Part shown: positions 63,841-64,000 of the stretch, piece after piece
Numbering within the stretch: position 1 is the first letter of the stretch
Layout: each line of letters begins with the position of its first letter
Assembly: GCA_016707785.1 (NCBI GenBank)
Contig: JADJGZ010000008.1
Span: 1 to 64,000 of the forward strand
Direction: 5' to 3'
Length of the DNA: 64,000 bases
Source: Bacteroidales bacterium
GTDB lineage: Bacteria; Bacteroidota; Bacteroidia; Bacteroidales; UBA4417
Notes under the pieces: generated by a model
The model's input: only the letters and a program-made list of their open reading frames with translations
Told to the model about the DNA's origin: nothing
Database searches by the model: none
Translations under genes and position numbers: made by a program

Positions 63841-63859
63841 AGAAAAGTTCGGGTAACAA

Positions 63860-63882
63860 AAGAGGGGACTCCTGTCCCCTCA
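63860..63882 (-). terminator. Possible terminator for an upstream minus-strand transcript
   Basis: AGGGGAC and GTCCCCT (63863-63869 and 63874-63880) form a 7-bp stem around a 4-nt loop. On the minus strand CTTTTGTT follows, a weak T-tract. It could end a transcript that enters from beyond the right edge. A second small hairpin (CCTCA/TGAGG, 63897-63911) lies next to it. Confidence 0.4.
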
Positions 63883-63949
63883 GTATCATAACGTAACCTC
63901 AAACTGTGAGGATACGAGCGTACGAGCACTTCCAACAAAAATGACAGGA

Positions 63950-64000
63950 ATGAAAAAATTTATTCGAGTCATTTCTTTGAATTGCCAGTTATTCTCAGTT
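63950..64000 (+). CDS. Possible start of a plus-strand gene at the right edge
   Basis: ATG at 63950 opens MKKFIRVISLNCQLFSV, which runs to the window edge. Its basic start and hydrophobic residues resemble an exported-protein leader, but only 17 codons are visible and no RBS or promoter is clear. The minus strand is also open here, so a real gene is uncertain. Confidence 0.2.
   Translation, partial: MKKFIRVISLNCQLFSV

Overview
The window is a chromosomal stretch of a Bacteroidota bacterium, probably class Bacteroidia and a Bacteroidales-like lineage. Four things point there: secreted proteins with type IX secretion (T9SS) C-terminal domains (9773-10756, 15546-16949, 25338-26639) and a gliding-type CHU_C tail (50639-53278); lineage families such as DUF4271, LytTR membrane regulators and M16/S41/M28 exported proteases; conserved Bacteroidota neighbourhoods (rimP-nusA-infB, rnpA-yidD-S41 protease, DUF4271-hemD, panC-panD-flippase); and several matches to the Bacteroidota -33/-7 promoter (TTTG, about 20 nt, TAnnTTTG). 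I see no rRNA, tRNA, CRISPR array, prophage or insertion sequence.

Layout. 1-5966 (+): exodeoxyribonuclease III, an OmpA-type lipoprotein, carA and carB, all broken by small indels although the protein identity is preserved. This looks like poor consensus sequence at a contig end rather than gene decay. 6095-16949: membrane and exported proteins, including a DUF2269-type membrane protein, an M16 protease, T9SS cargo, a LytTR regulator divergent from an alpha/beta-hydrolase-like protein, and a TPR membrane protein. 17055-23659 (-): radA; the panC-panD-flippase-rfaE2 group; and a histidine kinase-response regulator-thioredoxin-like operon. 24005-32210 (+): flavodoxin, then a candidate heme/iron acquisition locus (small membrane protein, T9SS-type HmuY-like protein, TonB-dependent receptor, HmuY-like lipoprotein), then an M28 protease and GtrA. 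32233-39917 (-): ChaN-like protein, cytidine deaminase, O-antigen ligase, S41 protease, yidD, rnpA, hemD and DUF4271. 40151-42346 (+): 3-hydroxyacyl-CoA dehydrogenase and acetate kinase. 42437-49210 (-): YebC, a GIN-domain/beta-barrel protein, an anti-sigma factor with three tandem N-terminal repeats, its ECF sigma factor, and lepA with one frameshift. 49389-57866: gapA, a large CHU_C surface protein (-), RelA/SpoT, a Fur-family regulator and purA. 57947-63785 (-): a GNAT/YoaP-type protein and the infB-nusA-rimP group.

Most genes are housekeeping. The parts that merit a second look are the paired HmuY-like/TonB receptor locus (24676-29875), the triple-repeat anti-sigma factor in a sigma/anti-sigma/GIN-barrel cluster (43381-47211), the kinase/regulator/thioredoxin-like operon (21481-23659), and promoter placements at panD and lepA that would give nearly leaderless mRNAs. 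Residual indels at 44552-44555 and near 47596 break two otherwise intact genes and are most simply sequence errors. All family assignments come from reading motifs; no searches were run.
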